From a bacterium (lineage in GTDB: Bacteria > Myxococcota_A > Polyangia > Nannocystales > Nannocystaceae), in assembly GCA_024742475.1 (NCBI GenBank), contig JANSYI010000047.1, positions 1 to 56,357 on the forward strand: a DNA stretch of 56,357 nt. Reading direction: 5' to 3'. The notes beneath the pieces were generated by a model that was given only the letters and a program-made list of their open reading frames with translations, had not been told where the DNA came from and made no database searches. This document shows positions 23,888-31,745 of the stretch, piece by piece. Positions within the stretch are counted from its first letter, which is position 1. Every line of letters begins with the position of its first letter. Position numbers and translations under genes: made by a program.

Positions 23888-25309
23888 CTCGGTCAGCTCG
23901 GCCAGCGCGTCGTAGATCTGCGCGCGCTCTCGTCGGAGCTGCGCGACCGACCGCGTCGCGCGGGTTCGGGTCATGCGGACTCGGACTGCGCGCGCCGTCT
24001 CACGTGCGACCACCCAGTATCGGAGCGCAGCAGCTCCGCCCAGCGCGCTGAGCAGCGCCGCCACCAGCCCCGCCGAAATCGGAGCATCGGGGATCCTGGG
24101 GAACCCCAGATGGAGCTGGTGGTGCCCCAGCCCGGCCAGCACCGCGACCACGAGCCAGGTGAGCGGGTAGAGCACCAGTCCGAGCACGAGCTTGACCGTG
24201 GCTTCATCCTTGCGGCGCTTGGCCGCGAGCTTGGAGATGCCGACGAGCAGCCCGGCGGTGGGAAGGTTGACCAGATACCCGACGAAGACCAGCGGAGGCA
24301 GCAGGAAGAACACGCCGATGGCCTGGGCGACGAGCAAGCTGATGAACTTGAGCGACTGCACCGGCGGCGGTGCGTCGAGGTCGTAGTCCTCGAGCCGCAG
24401 CGAGCGGAGGTCTTCATCGTACTGCTCGAGTCGGGCCCGGAGCGCAGCGGTGCCAGCGGGGTCGTGCGCACGCGCGCGGAGGTATCCGTCACGCACCTCG
24501 GCAAACCCGCTGACGCGTTCGCCGATGCGGGTCCTGCCCGGGCTCTCCCCGGCCCGATGCGCACGCTCGGCCCTCACGAGCCGTCGCGCGCGATGGAGCA
24601 GGTCGTGCACGTCCCAGCTGTCGGTCGCGTGCACCACGTCGCGCAGCGTCTCTTCCATGAACGCGGTGAGTGCACGAGACAGCGCCCGTACCTCTTCGCC
24701 GTCGATGTCCCCCTCGGGCGTCACGTCGAGGTCGGGTGGCAGCTCGAGCGGCGGATAGAAGGCGACGAGCGCACTCGATCGAAACATCTGCTTGTCGTCG
24801 TAGTGCAGACCGGTGGGAACGATCGCCGGTGGGGGCTCGTCGGGCGCGAGTTGACGCGCGCGGTAGTACAGCCGAGCGGCGCCGGTCTTGAGCGCCTGCA
24901 GCCCCGAGTGGTCGTGGGAGTCGCCCTCGGGAAACAGCGCCGAGAGCGACCCGGTCGAGATCCGCTGCGCGAGCGCCTCGAGGCTCTTGCGGTTGGCCGC
25001 ACGCCGAGCGTCCGTGGAGGTCTCGGCGAGATCCGAAGCGCGGTAGATCGGGACGGTCCCGACTTCTCGCAGCAGCGGGCCGACCAAGGGATACGAGAAG
25101 AGGCCGTGGCGTGCACCGAAGACGATGGGCCGGGGGCACTGCGTCAAGATCAACGCCGGGTCGACCAGGCCGTTGGGATGCCACGACACCACCAGTCCCC
25201 CGCGGTCCTTGGGGATGTTCGAGGCGCCTCCCACCTCGACACGACGGAAGAACAGGTTGACCGCGGCGCGTAGCGTCACTTGGATCCACGGGTACGCGCG
25301 GCCTGCCAC
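23861..25309 (-). CDS. PlsC-like glycerolipid acyltransferase with C-terminal membrane region (482 aa)
   Basis: The acyltransferase motif is SWHPNGLVDPAL (H44, D50), the H-P-N-x-x-x-D variant of the HX4D box. IVFGARHGLF, VPIYRASD and SALFPEGDSHDHSGLQALKTGAARL (the EG motif) match the PlsC order. After about residue 320 come several membrane helices and a basic tail, extra to the normal 250 residues. It probably acylates lysophosphatidic acid or a related lipid. GTG 25309 is chosen because TAGGAT ends eight bases upstream and the protein begins right after. The frame stays open to 25828, where it is antisense. Confidence 0.87.
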   Translation of the reverse strand: MAGRAYPWIQVTLRAAVNLFFRRVEVGGASNIPKDRGGLVVSWHPNGLVDPALILTQCPRPIVFGARHGLFSYPLVGPLLREVGTVPIYRASDLAETSTDARRAANRKSLEALAQRISTGSLSALFPEGDSHDHSGLQALKTGAARLYYRARQLAPDEPPPAIVPTGLHYDDKQMFRSSALVAFYPPLELPPDLDVTPEGDIDGEEVRALSRALTAFMEETLRDVVHATDSWDVHDLLHRARRLVRAERAHRAGESPGRTRIGERVSGFAEVRDGYLRARAHDPAGTAALRARLEQYDEDLRSLRLEDYDLDAPPPVQSLKFISLLVAQAIGVFFLLPPLVFVGYLVNLPTAGLLVGISKLAAKRRKDEATVKLVLGLVLYPLTWLVVAVLAGLGHHQLHLGFPRIPDAPISAGLVAALLSALGGAAALRYWVVARETARAVRVRMTRTRATRSVAQLRRERAQIYDALAELTESALAEEPA

Positions 25310-25317
25310 CGTGTAGA

Positions 25318-25323
25318 ATCCTA
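25318..25323 (-). promoter_or_regulatory. -10 box of a leaderless promoter for the acyltransferase gene
   Basis: TAGGAT on the minus strand, eight bases before GTG 25309. It overlaps the start region of the divergent gene at 25331. Confidence 0.5.
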
Positions 25324-25330
25324 GCAGCCC

Positions 25331-25834
25331 GTGGCGACCCCCTCCGCACCTAGCGAACCTCGTGTCGCGCACTACCTCTACGCGCACCGAGCCGTTCCGC
25401 GGGCGTTCCTCCGCAATCCACCGGCGATCATCGGCATCTTGGGGTCCGAGGACGGACCGGAGTTCCTCGCGGGCATGTGGGACGTCATGCACGAGGCGCT
25501 CGAGCCCCACGAGCGCGTGCAGAACACCGCGGTGGATCTGCAGTGCTTTGCGCTCGAGCGCGACATCTTCGTGGCGCTGGTGACCATGCCTCCGGTCACA
25601 CGCCCGCTCGAGGCCTACTTCGTCGCCTGCGCTGCGCGGTTCGAGGGCCCGGGCGCCCCGTTCGCGCGAGCCTTCACGCTCGATGCCGCCACCACGCCCG
25701 GAGACCCCGACGACACCGGCATCTTGGAGTGGTCCGCCGAGGGGGAGCGCACGCTCATCGATCCCCGATGTCCACCCGATGGGTCGGCGTTCGTCGACAC
25801 GCTCGAGGCGTACCTCCTCGAAGAGCACGGCTGA
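25331..25834 (+). CDS. hypothetical protein (167 aa)
   Basis: Starts with GTG at 25331 (VATPSAPSEPRVAHYLYAH). It has no signal or membrane helix and is rich in Phe, Ala and Pro. It reads as alternating strands (AIIGILGSEDGPEFLAGM, VDLQCFALERDIFVALVTMP) and ends acidic. It is divergent from the acyltransferase with only 21 bases between the two start codons, so the promoters must overlap. No family recognised. Co-regulation with lipid acylation is only positional. Confidence 0.68.
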   Translation: MATPSAPSEPRVAHYLYAHRAVPRAFLRNPPAIIGILGSEDGPEFLAGMWDVMHEALEPHERVQNTAVDLQCFALERDIFVALVTMPPVTRPLEAYFVACAARFEGPGAPFARAFTLDAATTPGDPDDTGILEWSAEGERTLIDPRCPPDGSAFVDTLEAYLLEEHG

Positions 25835-25878
25835 GCGCTCGTTCGACGGCGGGGCTCCGGATCGACGCCCATCGCTGC

Positions 25879-25884
25879 TACCGT
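25879..25884 (+). promoter_or_regulatory. -10 box of a leaderless promoter for the class V aminotransferase
   Basis: TACCGT, six bases before GTG 25891. Confidence 0.5.
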
Positions 25885-25890
25885 TCGCGC

Positions 25891-27123
25891 GTGAACCTCG
25901 ACATCGAGTTCGTGCGCGCGCAGTTCCCCGGGCTCGAGTCTCCCTGGGTGCTCTTCGACAACGCGGGGGGCAGCGTGCCCGCGGGGGCTGTCATCGACAG
26001 GGTGACGCGATACATGCGGTCGCGCGGCGTGCAGCTCGGTGCGAGCTACAGCCTGTCGAGCGCGGCGGAAGCGGACGTTCGCGCGGGCGAAGCTGCCGCG
26101 GCCCTGCTCCTGGGCGCAAGCACGCAGGAGACCATCGTCAGCCACTCCACCACGGCCGGCCTCGGCATCCTCGCCGCGGGCATCGGTCCGACCCTCACCG
26201 AGGGCGACGAGATCGTGGTGACCAACCTCGACCACGCAGCGAACATCGGCTGCTGGCTACGGATGGCAGCGCACCACGGACTCGTCGTGCGCGAGTGGAA
26301 GATCCGCCCCGACACGGCTCGGCTCGAGACCGACGACCTCGCCGCGCTGCTCGGGCCCAAGACGCGGCTGGTCGCGTTCACGCAGTGCGCCAACGTGGTC
26401 GGCGAGCTGATCGACGTTCGTCGGGTGGCCGACGTCATTCGCGACAACCGTAAGGACACCATCGTCGTCGCCGACGGGGTCGCCTATGCCCCTCACAGAC
26501 ACGTCGATGTCGAAGCGATGGGCGTCGATGTCTACGCCACGAGCCTGTACAAGGTCTATGGACCGCACCTGTCGGCGATCTACGGCCGGGCATCACTGCT
26601 GCGCGAGGCGCAGGGGCAGAACCACTGGTTCATTGCCGACGACCGCATCCCCTACAAGATGCAGCCGGGCAACGTCACCCACGAGCTCACCGCGGGCCTG
26701 ACGGGCATCACCGACTATCTCGACGCCGTCGCAGCCCACCACGACATCCGGCAACCCGCTACGCGGGCGCGCCACGCTGCCGTGTTCGAGCGCTTCGCCG
26801 CCCAAGAAGCCACGCTGTGCGCACGCATGCTCGAGGGGCTGCTTTCACACGACGCGGTGTCGGTCGTCGGACCGCACGACCCCAGCCCCGCCATCCGGGT
26901 CCCCACGATCGCGTTCACGGTGAAGGACCGTCACGCCTCCGAAATTCCTCCGCTGTTCGACGCCCATCACATCGGGCTGCGCTACGGAGACTTCTACGCA
27001 CCCGGAGCCATCGACGCGCTCGGGCTCGCCGAGCGAGGCGGCGTCGTGCGGGCCAGCTTGGTGCACTACAACACCCTCGACGAGGTCGACCGCTTTCTCT
27101 CGGTGCTGCGCGAGGTGCTGTAG
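25891..27123 (+). CDS. class V aminotransferase / cysteine desulfurase-like (410 aa)
   Basis: A PLP enzyme of the NifS-like fold: LFDNAGGSVP, HSTTAGLG, NLDHAANIGCW (His near the PLP ring), VVADGVAYAPH with Asp195 and YATSLYKVYGPHLS with Schiff-base Lys221. The conserved active-site Cys loop of true cysteine desulfurases (near residue 340) is not evident. The match is to the cysteine-desulfurase-like SufS/kynureninase relatives of the VC1184 type. The start is GTG, placed by TACCGT six bases upstream. The substrate is uncertain. Confidence 0.88.
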   Translation: MNLDIEFVRAQFPGLESPWVLFDNAGGSVPAGAVIDRVTRYMRSRGVQLGASYSLSSAAEADVRAGEAAAALLLGASTQETIVSHSTTAGLGILAAGIGPTLTEGDEIVVTNLDHAANIGCWLRMAAHHGLVVREWKIRPDTARLETDDLAALLGPKTRLVAFTQCANVVGELIDVRRVADVIRDNRKDTIVVADGVAYAPHRHVDVEAMGVDVYATSLYKVYGPHLSAIYGRASLLREAQGQNHWFIADDRIPYKMQPGNVTHELTAGLTGITDYLDAVAAHHDIRQPATRARHAAVFERFAAQEATLCARMLEGLLSHDAVSVVGPHDPSPAIRVPTIAFTVKDRHASEIPPLFDAHHIGLRYGDFYAPGAIDALGLAERGGVVRASLVHYNTLDEVDRFLSVLREVL

Positions 27124-27220
27124 CGATTCGAAGGGGCGATGCCCGCGCCGCAGCCCACACCCGGCCGCGTGACTTGCAGGGCGTTCAACGCTACTGTCCG
27201 CGCCGGAGCGTTCTTTCCTG

Positions 27221-28699
27221 ATGCATCGCCGCAGTCGCCTCGCTAGTACGTCCTCGACCCTCCTGCTCGGCCTCGCCCTCACCGCGTGTGGAGACGACGG
27301 CGCTGGGACGGGGACCGAAGGGGCCGGCGCGTCGACCAACTCGCCGACGTCGGAGACCAGCGACCCGACCGGGAGCCCCACGGGCACGTCGAGCACCCCC
27401 ACCACGGACGGCCCGACCACCAGCCCGACCACCGCCTCCACGACCACGGGCCCGAGCACCGACACCGACCCCAGCGACTCCACCGGCGAGCCGGCCGACT
27501 GCCCCTACGACCCGGTCGAGGGCAAGGTCGGCGTCTCGCTGGAGCTCGTCGCCAGCGGGTTCAACCACGCGCTGCACGTAGTCGGTGACCCCATCGACCA
27601 AGACGTGCTGTACGTCGTCGAGCACGGCGGCACGATCAAGCGCATCGAGCCGGGTGTGAAGACAGCACCCGCCGAGAACTGGCTCGACGTCAGCGTCCTC
27701 GGGGGCTCCGGCGGCAACGAACAGGGCTTGTTCTCCCTCGCGTTTCACCCCGACTACGCCAACAACGGGCTCATCTACATCGCGCACACGCCCGCCTCGG
27801 GCTCGGGCGCCGTCTTCGTGACCGAGTACTCGGTCTCCGACGGTGTCGTCGACACCGGTTCGGCCCGCGACGTCATCGGTATCGCGCAGCCGTTCGGCAA
27901 CCACAACGGCGGCCAGATCGAGTTCGGCCCCGACGGCATGCTCTACTTCGGCCTCGGCGACGGTGGCAGCGGCGGCGACCCCTGCGGGTCGGGCCAAAAC
28001 GGGGACGCGCTGCTGGGCAAGATCCTGCGCATCGACCCCACCGCCGACGGCAACCCGGACACCACGCCCGGATGCCCCGGAGGCCAGTGCGCCTGCTCGG
28101 GCCTCAGCGGCTTCGACTACACGATCCCGGCGGACAACCCGTTCGTCGGTGACGCGACCGTTCGCGACGAAGTCTGGGCGACCGGCGTGCGCAACCCGTG
28201 GCGCTTCTCCATCGATCGCGACGACGGCCGCATGTTCATCGCCGACGTTGGGCAAGATGCCTTCGAAGAGGTCAGCGTCGCCGTTGCGGGCGACAACCTC
28301 GGCTGGAACGACATGGAGGGGTTCAACTGCTTCGGTGGCGGCTGCGACACCAGCGGCGAGCCCGGCGGGCTCAACGGCGTCGGCCAGCGGCTGCCCATCG
28401 TCGCCTACGGGCACGCCGTCGGCCAGTCGATCTCCGGCATCGGGCTGTACAAGGGCTGCGAGGTCCCCGGCTGGGACGGCATCTACTTCTACGGCGACAT
28501 CTTCATCACCGACGTCTTCGCCGTCGCCTACGACGGCTCTACCGTGAGCGACCTCGGCTCCGTCGCCCAGCTGCCCGACAACCTCGTCCCGTACGGCGGC
28601 GGCACCAACGCCTACGGCGACGTCTTCATCGCGGCCAACCCCAACCCCTACTTCGGCGGCGGCCCCGGCTCGGTGTTCCGCGTCGCGCCCTCGAAGTAG
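27221..28699 (+). CDS. glucose/sorbosone dehydrogenase-like lipoprotein (492 aa)
   Basis: The lipoprotein signal ends LALTAC, and a Thr/Ser/Pro linker spans about residues 30-90. The rest is a six-bladed beta-propeller of the soluble-aldose (PQQ glucose/sorbosone) dehydrogenase family: VLYVVEHGGTIKRI, GLFSLAFHPDY, FGNHNGGQIEFGPDGMLYFGLGDGG, GVRNPWRFSID and YGGGTNAYGDVFI. His of GNHNGG and Arg of RNPWR occupy the usual active-site positions. It probably oxidises sugars with PQQ outside the cytoplasm, or is a non-catalytic propeller. GGAG is 10 bases before ATG and TACTGT is further upstream. A G/C hairpin (28703-28723) follows the stop. Confidence 0.9.
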   Translation: MHRRSRLASTSSTLLLGLALTACGDDGAGTGTEGAGASTNSPTSETSDPTGSPTGTSSTPTTDGPTTSPTTASTTTGPSTDTDPSDSTGEPADCPYDPVEGKVGVSLELVASGFNHALHVVGDPIDQDVLYVVEHGGTIKRIEPGVKTAPAENWLDVSVLGGSGGNEQGLFSLAFHPDYANNGLIYIAHTPASGSGAVFVTEYSVSDGVVDTGSARDVIGIAQPFGNHNGGQIEFGPDGMLYFGLGDGGSGGDPCGSGQNGDALLGKILRIDPTADGNPDTTPGCPGGQCACSGLSGFDYTIPADNPFVGDATVRDEVWATGVRNPWRFSIDRDDGRMFIADVGQDAFEEVSVAVAGDNLGWNDMEGFNCFGGGCDTSGEPGGLNGVGQRLPIVAYGHAVGQSISGIGLYKGCEVPGWDGIYFYGDIFITDVFAVAYDGSTVSDLGSVAQLPDNLVPYGGGTNAYGDVFIAANPNPYFGGGPGSVFRVAPSK

Positions 28700-28731
28700 G
28701 GCGGGGCGGGCCCAGCTCGCCCCAGACACTC

Positions 28732-28831
28732 CGTTCAGACCGCCCGAACGTCCGCGATTCGGAAGTTCGACCTGCCTGAACGAAACACAGAGCGCCCGAA
28801 CGTCCGCGCTTCGGAAGTTGGGGCGCGCTGA
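28732..28831. repeat. 100-bp double-hairpin repeat, copy A
   Basis: Copy A of an element found again at 33164-33263, same orientation, with 91 of 100 bases identical by eye. Each copy has two hairpins. In both, GAACGTCCG pairs with CGGAAGTTC around a five-base loop. The second stem is extended by GCGCCC with GGGCGC-type pairs. It lies between the 3' ends of two convergent genes. Confidence 0.85.
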
Positions 28832-28871
28832 GCAGCGAGACGACGGAGGGAGACGCAGTGCCGGTACACTT

Positions 28872-30326
28872 TCAATCCTCGAACCGGTGCTGCCGCACGC
28901 TGATCGCGTCGCCGTCCCGCACCGCGTAGACGACCCTGCCGGTGTCCGGCGCCCAGGTGTGCGTGAGCATCGGGTCGTTGACGTCGCCCGACAACGCCGT
29001 GCTGATGATCTCGGTCTCGATGAGCTCGACCTCGCTACCGGGGCGCGCGCGGTACAGCTGCAGCTGCTCGCCGTCATCGGGGCTGACGGTGAGGCCGGTG
29101 ACTGCCGCGGCCCCGTAGTGGGCGTGCACGGGCAGCGGCGAGAACCGATACGGCTCGCCGTCTTCGATGGGGAAGGCCCAGACCCCGTCGGTGCGCTCGA
29201 CGAGGACGAGATCGTTCCAGGCCACGCCCGCGACGGAGGCTGGCTCCCCGGCGTCGGTCCAGGGGCGCGAGGAGAGCACCTCGACCTCGAGATCGCCGCT
29301 GGGCTGCTCCATCGGGATCTGGACGACCTGCAGAGCGTCGGGGGTGATCACGAACGCTCGCTGCGCATCGAGGACGGTGAAGCTGTAACCGCCGATGGGG
29401 AGCAACGCGGAGCCCTGCCATGAAGCGCGGTAGACGACGGGACTGCCCGCTTCGGCTGCAGGGGGTTGGTTTTGCACGAGTAGCAGGCCATCGCGCACGC
29501 TCACGGCGTCGGCCAGCTCGCCGTAGATCCACTCGGCGGAGGCGGTGAACCAGGTGCCCGTGGCCGGCTCGACGGCGTAGATCGGAGACTGCACCTCGTC
29601 GCCGGGGACGAGGAAGGCGCGGGGGGTGCCGATCGGCGGCACGCCGATGACCCAGCCTGCATCCGCGTATCGCCCCGGGAGCTGCACGACCTCGTCGATC
29701 TGCGGCAGGTCGGTGGCGATGGGGTCGGTGGCGCCCACGGGGTAGATCTCCGGGTCGTCCACCAACCTGAACAGCACAGGGTCGGAGCCGGTCCAGATGG
29801 GCTCCATGAGCGTCGAGGGCAGCACCCGCGTGCTGCCGTCCTCGCGAAACTGAAGGTCGTCCCCGCCCTCCCCGACCCGCACGACGCCAAACGCCGACAG
29901 GCGATAATCCTGCGGGCACTCGCCGTCCGGGATGAGGACCTCACCCGCGGTGCCGTCTTCGAGCAGCGTGTAGATCCCCTCGCCCCGGGAGAGCGACGGG
30001 CACAGCCCCAACTGGTCGCCCAGGTTCGTGGAGCCTGTGAGCACTTGGCCCTTTTGGGACAGCGGGAGTGGTTCCCCACCGCAGTTGTCGAGCAGGACGT
30101 TGTCGGTCTTGCGCTCGATCGTGGTGCGGATGCTGACGCCCAGCGAGAGGTCGAAGACGTCGACGCGGTCGACGGTGCGGTCCGGGTCGGGGAGACGGCC
30201 GAGCTCGGCTGGGGAGGCGCCGGGGCAGGTTGGGAGCTCGAGGGGTGCGGCGGGGGTTGGGTCCGCGCAGGCTGGGAGGAGGAGGAAACTGAAAAACAAA
30301 GAACGCCTATATCGGAACACTGTCAT
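28872..30326 (-). CDS. lipoprotein, predicted beta-propeller-like (484 aa)
   Basis: ATG 30326 gives MTVFRYRRSLFFSFLLLPAC, a lipoprotein signal with lipobox LPAC. The mature protein is mainly short beta strands with repeated Trp/Gly/Asp turns (VYRASWQGSALLPIGGYSF, SSRPWTDAGEPASVAGVAWNDLVLV, MLTHTWAPDTGRVVYAV), compatible with a propeller. GAGGGATT lies about 6 bases before the start as a ribosome site. It lies inside the segment bounded by the 100-bp repeats. No family recognised; no immunity-like or toxin-like motifs. Confidence 0.75.
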   Translation of the reverse strand: MTVFRYRRSLFFSFLLLPACADPTPAAPLELPTCPGASPAELGRLPDPDRTVDRVDVFDLSLGVSIRTTIERKTDNVLLDNCGGEPLPLSQKGQVLTGSTNLGDQLGLCPSLSRGEGIYTLLEDGTAGEVLIPDGECPQDYRLSAFGVVRVGEGGDDLQFREDGSTRVLPSTLMEPIWTGSDPVLFRLVDDPEIYPVGATDPIATDLPQIDEVVQLPGRYADAGWVIGVPPIGTPRAFLVPGDEVQSPIYAVEPATGTWFTASAEWIYGELADAVSVRDGLLLVQNQPPAAEAGSPVVYRASWQGSALLPIGGYSFTVLDAQRAFVITPDALQVVQIPMEQPSGDLEVEVLSSRPWTDAGEPASVAGVAWNDLVLVERTDGVWAFPIEDGEPYRFSPLPVHAHYGAAAVTGLTVSPDDGEQLQLYRARPGSEVELIETEIISTALSGDVNDPMLTHTWAPDTGRVVYAVRDGDAISVRQHRFED

Positions 30327-30442
30327 GATGAATCCCTCACGTACCGCGGCACCGTGGCGACCACCGACGCTGTTCGGCTCCCTCGGCATTGCGCTCTCCG
30401 GGCGCTTGTCGACCGGCAACCTTCGTACCATTGGGCGCGCTG

Positions 30443-31042
30443 CTACTCTGGAAACTCAGGCGTCGCACGATAGATTTCTTCCAGCGTGGCGAGGGTGTTC
30501 TCGGCCACGTCCCGGAGTTCGGGCCTGAGCTTCTCCGCATCCGCACTCGAAAGCCACTCTCGTAGTTCCCTAGGCTCAAGTCGGCCGAGGCGATTCGATC
30601 GGTAGCGCCGGATCAGCTCGGCGAAGTCTCCAGGGACCACAGCGTCCTCATCAACATGCATCCTCGCAAGCAGGCGGATTTCGCACTGTTTCGCGAAGTC
30701 AACGTCGTTCATGTCGAGCAGGCTCTCCGCCCGTTCGACCTGGCGAACGGTTTCCAACCAATCGGAGCGATCGAACGCCGCATAGGCGAGCCAGACGTGT
30801 GCAACGGGATTGAAGACCGGTTCGGACCAAGCCTTCAACAGCTCGATCTTTCCCAAGTCGTAGAGTATCGGACAAACCTCCGCCTGGGCCTCGCTCCGTT
30901 CATCTCCTGGAATCGAGAGAATGGAGGCAGGGAGTTGGTCGAAGGCGGCTGAGAATGCCTCCTCAGAAATCCGCCCCCACCCCCAATCGATGTAGGCCTC
31001 CGTCGCAGAGCGCCAGGAGCCAGAGCTTCTACTTGACGGCAT
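30443..31042 (-). CDS. putative immunity protein of the Rhs toxin (199 aa)
   Basis: A soluble, acidic, helical protein with no signal: EAYIDWGWGRISEEAFSAAF, LLKAWSEPVFNPVAHVWLAYAAF, LLDMNDVDFAKQCEIRLLAR. No recognised family. Its ATG (31042) lies 14 bases inside the end of the Rhs/Hint toxin gene on the same strand, the classical toxin-immunity arrangement, and base composition drops here like the toxin tip. So it is inferred to neutralise the preceding toxin. A first residue further downstream is possible, but nothing favours it. Confidence 0.68.
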   Translation of the reverse strand: MPSSRSSGSWRSATEAYIDWGWGRISEEAFSAAFDQLPASILSIPGDERSEAQAEVCPILYDLGKIELLKAWSEPVFNPVAHVWLAYAAFDRSDWLETVRQVERAESLLDMNDVDFAKQCEIRLLARMHVDEDAVVPGDFAELIRRYRSNRLGRLEPRELREWLSSADAEKLRPELRDVAENTLATLEEIYRATPEFPE

Positions 31043-31745
31043 GATTGTAGCCCTTAGCTCGGTTCAAGAACTCAACTTCCTTCTTTGCGAGTTCCTCGAG
31101 TACCTCGGCATCGAGTTCGATGAACTCGCCGCTCTTCGTCTTTGCGCCCTTCGCCCGAATCGTGCGTCGAATATCGGCAGCAGCTCTGGCAAAAGGCTTG
31201 CCATGCTGTCCAGACGCAGCGCCTGTTCCCACTCCGGACTTCTTCCAATGCTTGAGAAGCTGATTAGCATAGTCCGCAGCCCACCCTTTGGAGGTCATGT
31301 ACGGTTTGTTGTGTACGAGCACGCCGCGACTAAGAACCGAGTAGTTCTGAGCCGAACGAACGGTAATATTGTAGACATCCTGACTCATGCTTCCGCTCGC
31401 AACACGTTCTAGGCCCTTGATCAGGGAGACTCCACCGACCGAAGCAACGAGGTCACCTTCCGCAAGATCCCACGCACGGACCCAAACTCCGCCTTCTCCG
31501 CACCTAGCGTGCGGGCCTTCCAGCCCGGCAATTTCCGGTCTCGGATCCTGGCTAGAGTTGGAGATCAGGCAAAACGGATGCTCGTCAGTCGAGGTCAACG
31601 GCTCACCGTCAACATCGAGCCGAACAAGGCGTCCGGAGTAGTGCCGTCGGATCAACTTTCCGACTGTAAAATGCCCCCACTGTCCTGTGTCCGGGTCAAG
31701 GGCCACGACAAGGTCCCCCTGCCTTACATCCTCAATTTTTGCCAA
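31029..31745 (-). CDS. Hint domain plus unknown C-terminal toxin tip of an Rhs protein (238 aa)
   Basis: The frame begins just after a frameshift and holds most of a Hint (intein-like) domain: IEDVRQGDLVVALDPDTGQ, TSTDEHPFCL (the TxxH block), YNITVRSAQNYSVLSRGVLVHNK (C-terminal Asn/His end). The first Hint strand with the catalytic Cys (GCFAAGTT) is at the end of the other frame at about 31775-31790. After VHNK come about 85 residues with GQHGKPFARAAADIRRTIRAKG and a basic end NRAKGYNHAVK, an unassigned toxin with conserved-looking His, Arg and Lys. Composition falls to 30-35 G+C per 60 bases here (40 in 35761-35820). The listed first codon is TTG. Confidence 0.75.
   Translation of the reverse strand: MAKIEDVRQGDLVVALDPDTGQWGHFTVGKLIRRHYSGRLVRLDVDGEPLTSTDEHPFCLISNSSQDPRPEIAGLEGPHARCGEGGVWVRAWDLAEGDLVASVGGVSLIKGLERVASGSMSQDVYNITVRSAQNYSVLSRGVLVHNKPYMTSKGWAADYANQLLKHWKKSGVGTGAASGQHGKPFARAAADIRRTIRAKGAKTKSGEFIELDAEVLEELAKKEVEFLNRAKGYNHAVK

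Noticed and set aside
23861..25828. 655-residue minus frame
   Set aside because: The part beyond 25309 lies antisense to the 25331 gene and is Arg/Gly-rich; the acyltransferase begins at 25309.
28700..28725. classical rho-independent terminator after the sugar-dehydrogenase gene
   Set aside because: A G/C hairpin is present but no T run follows, so it is not listed as a terminator.
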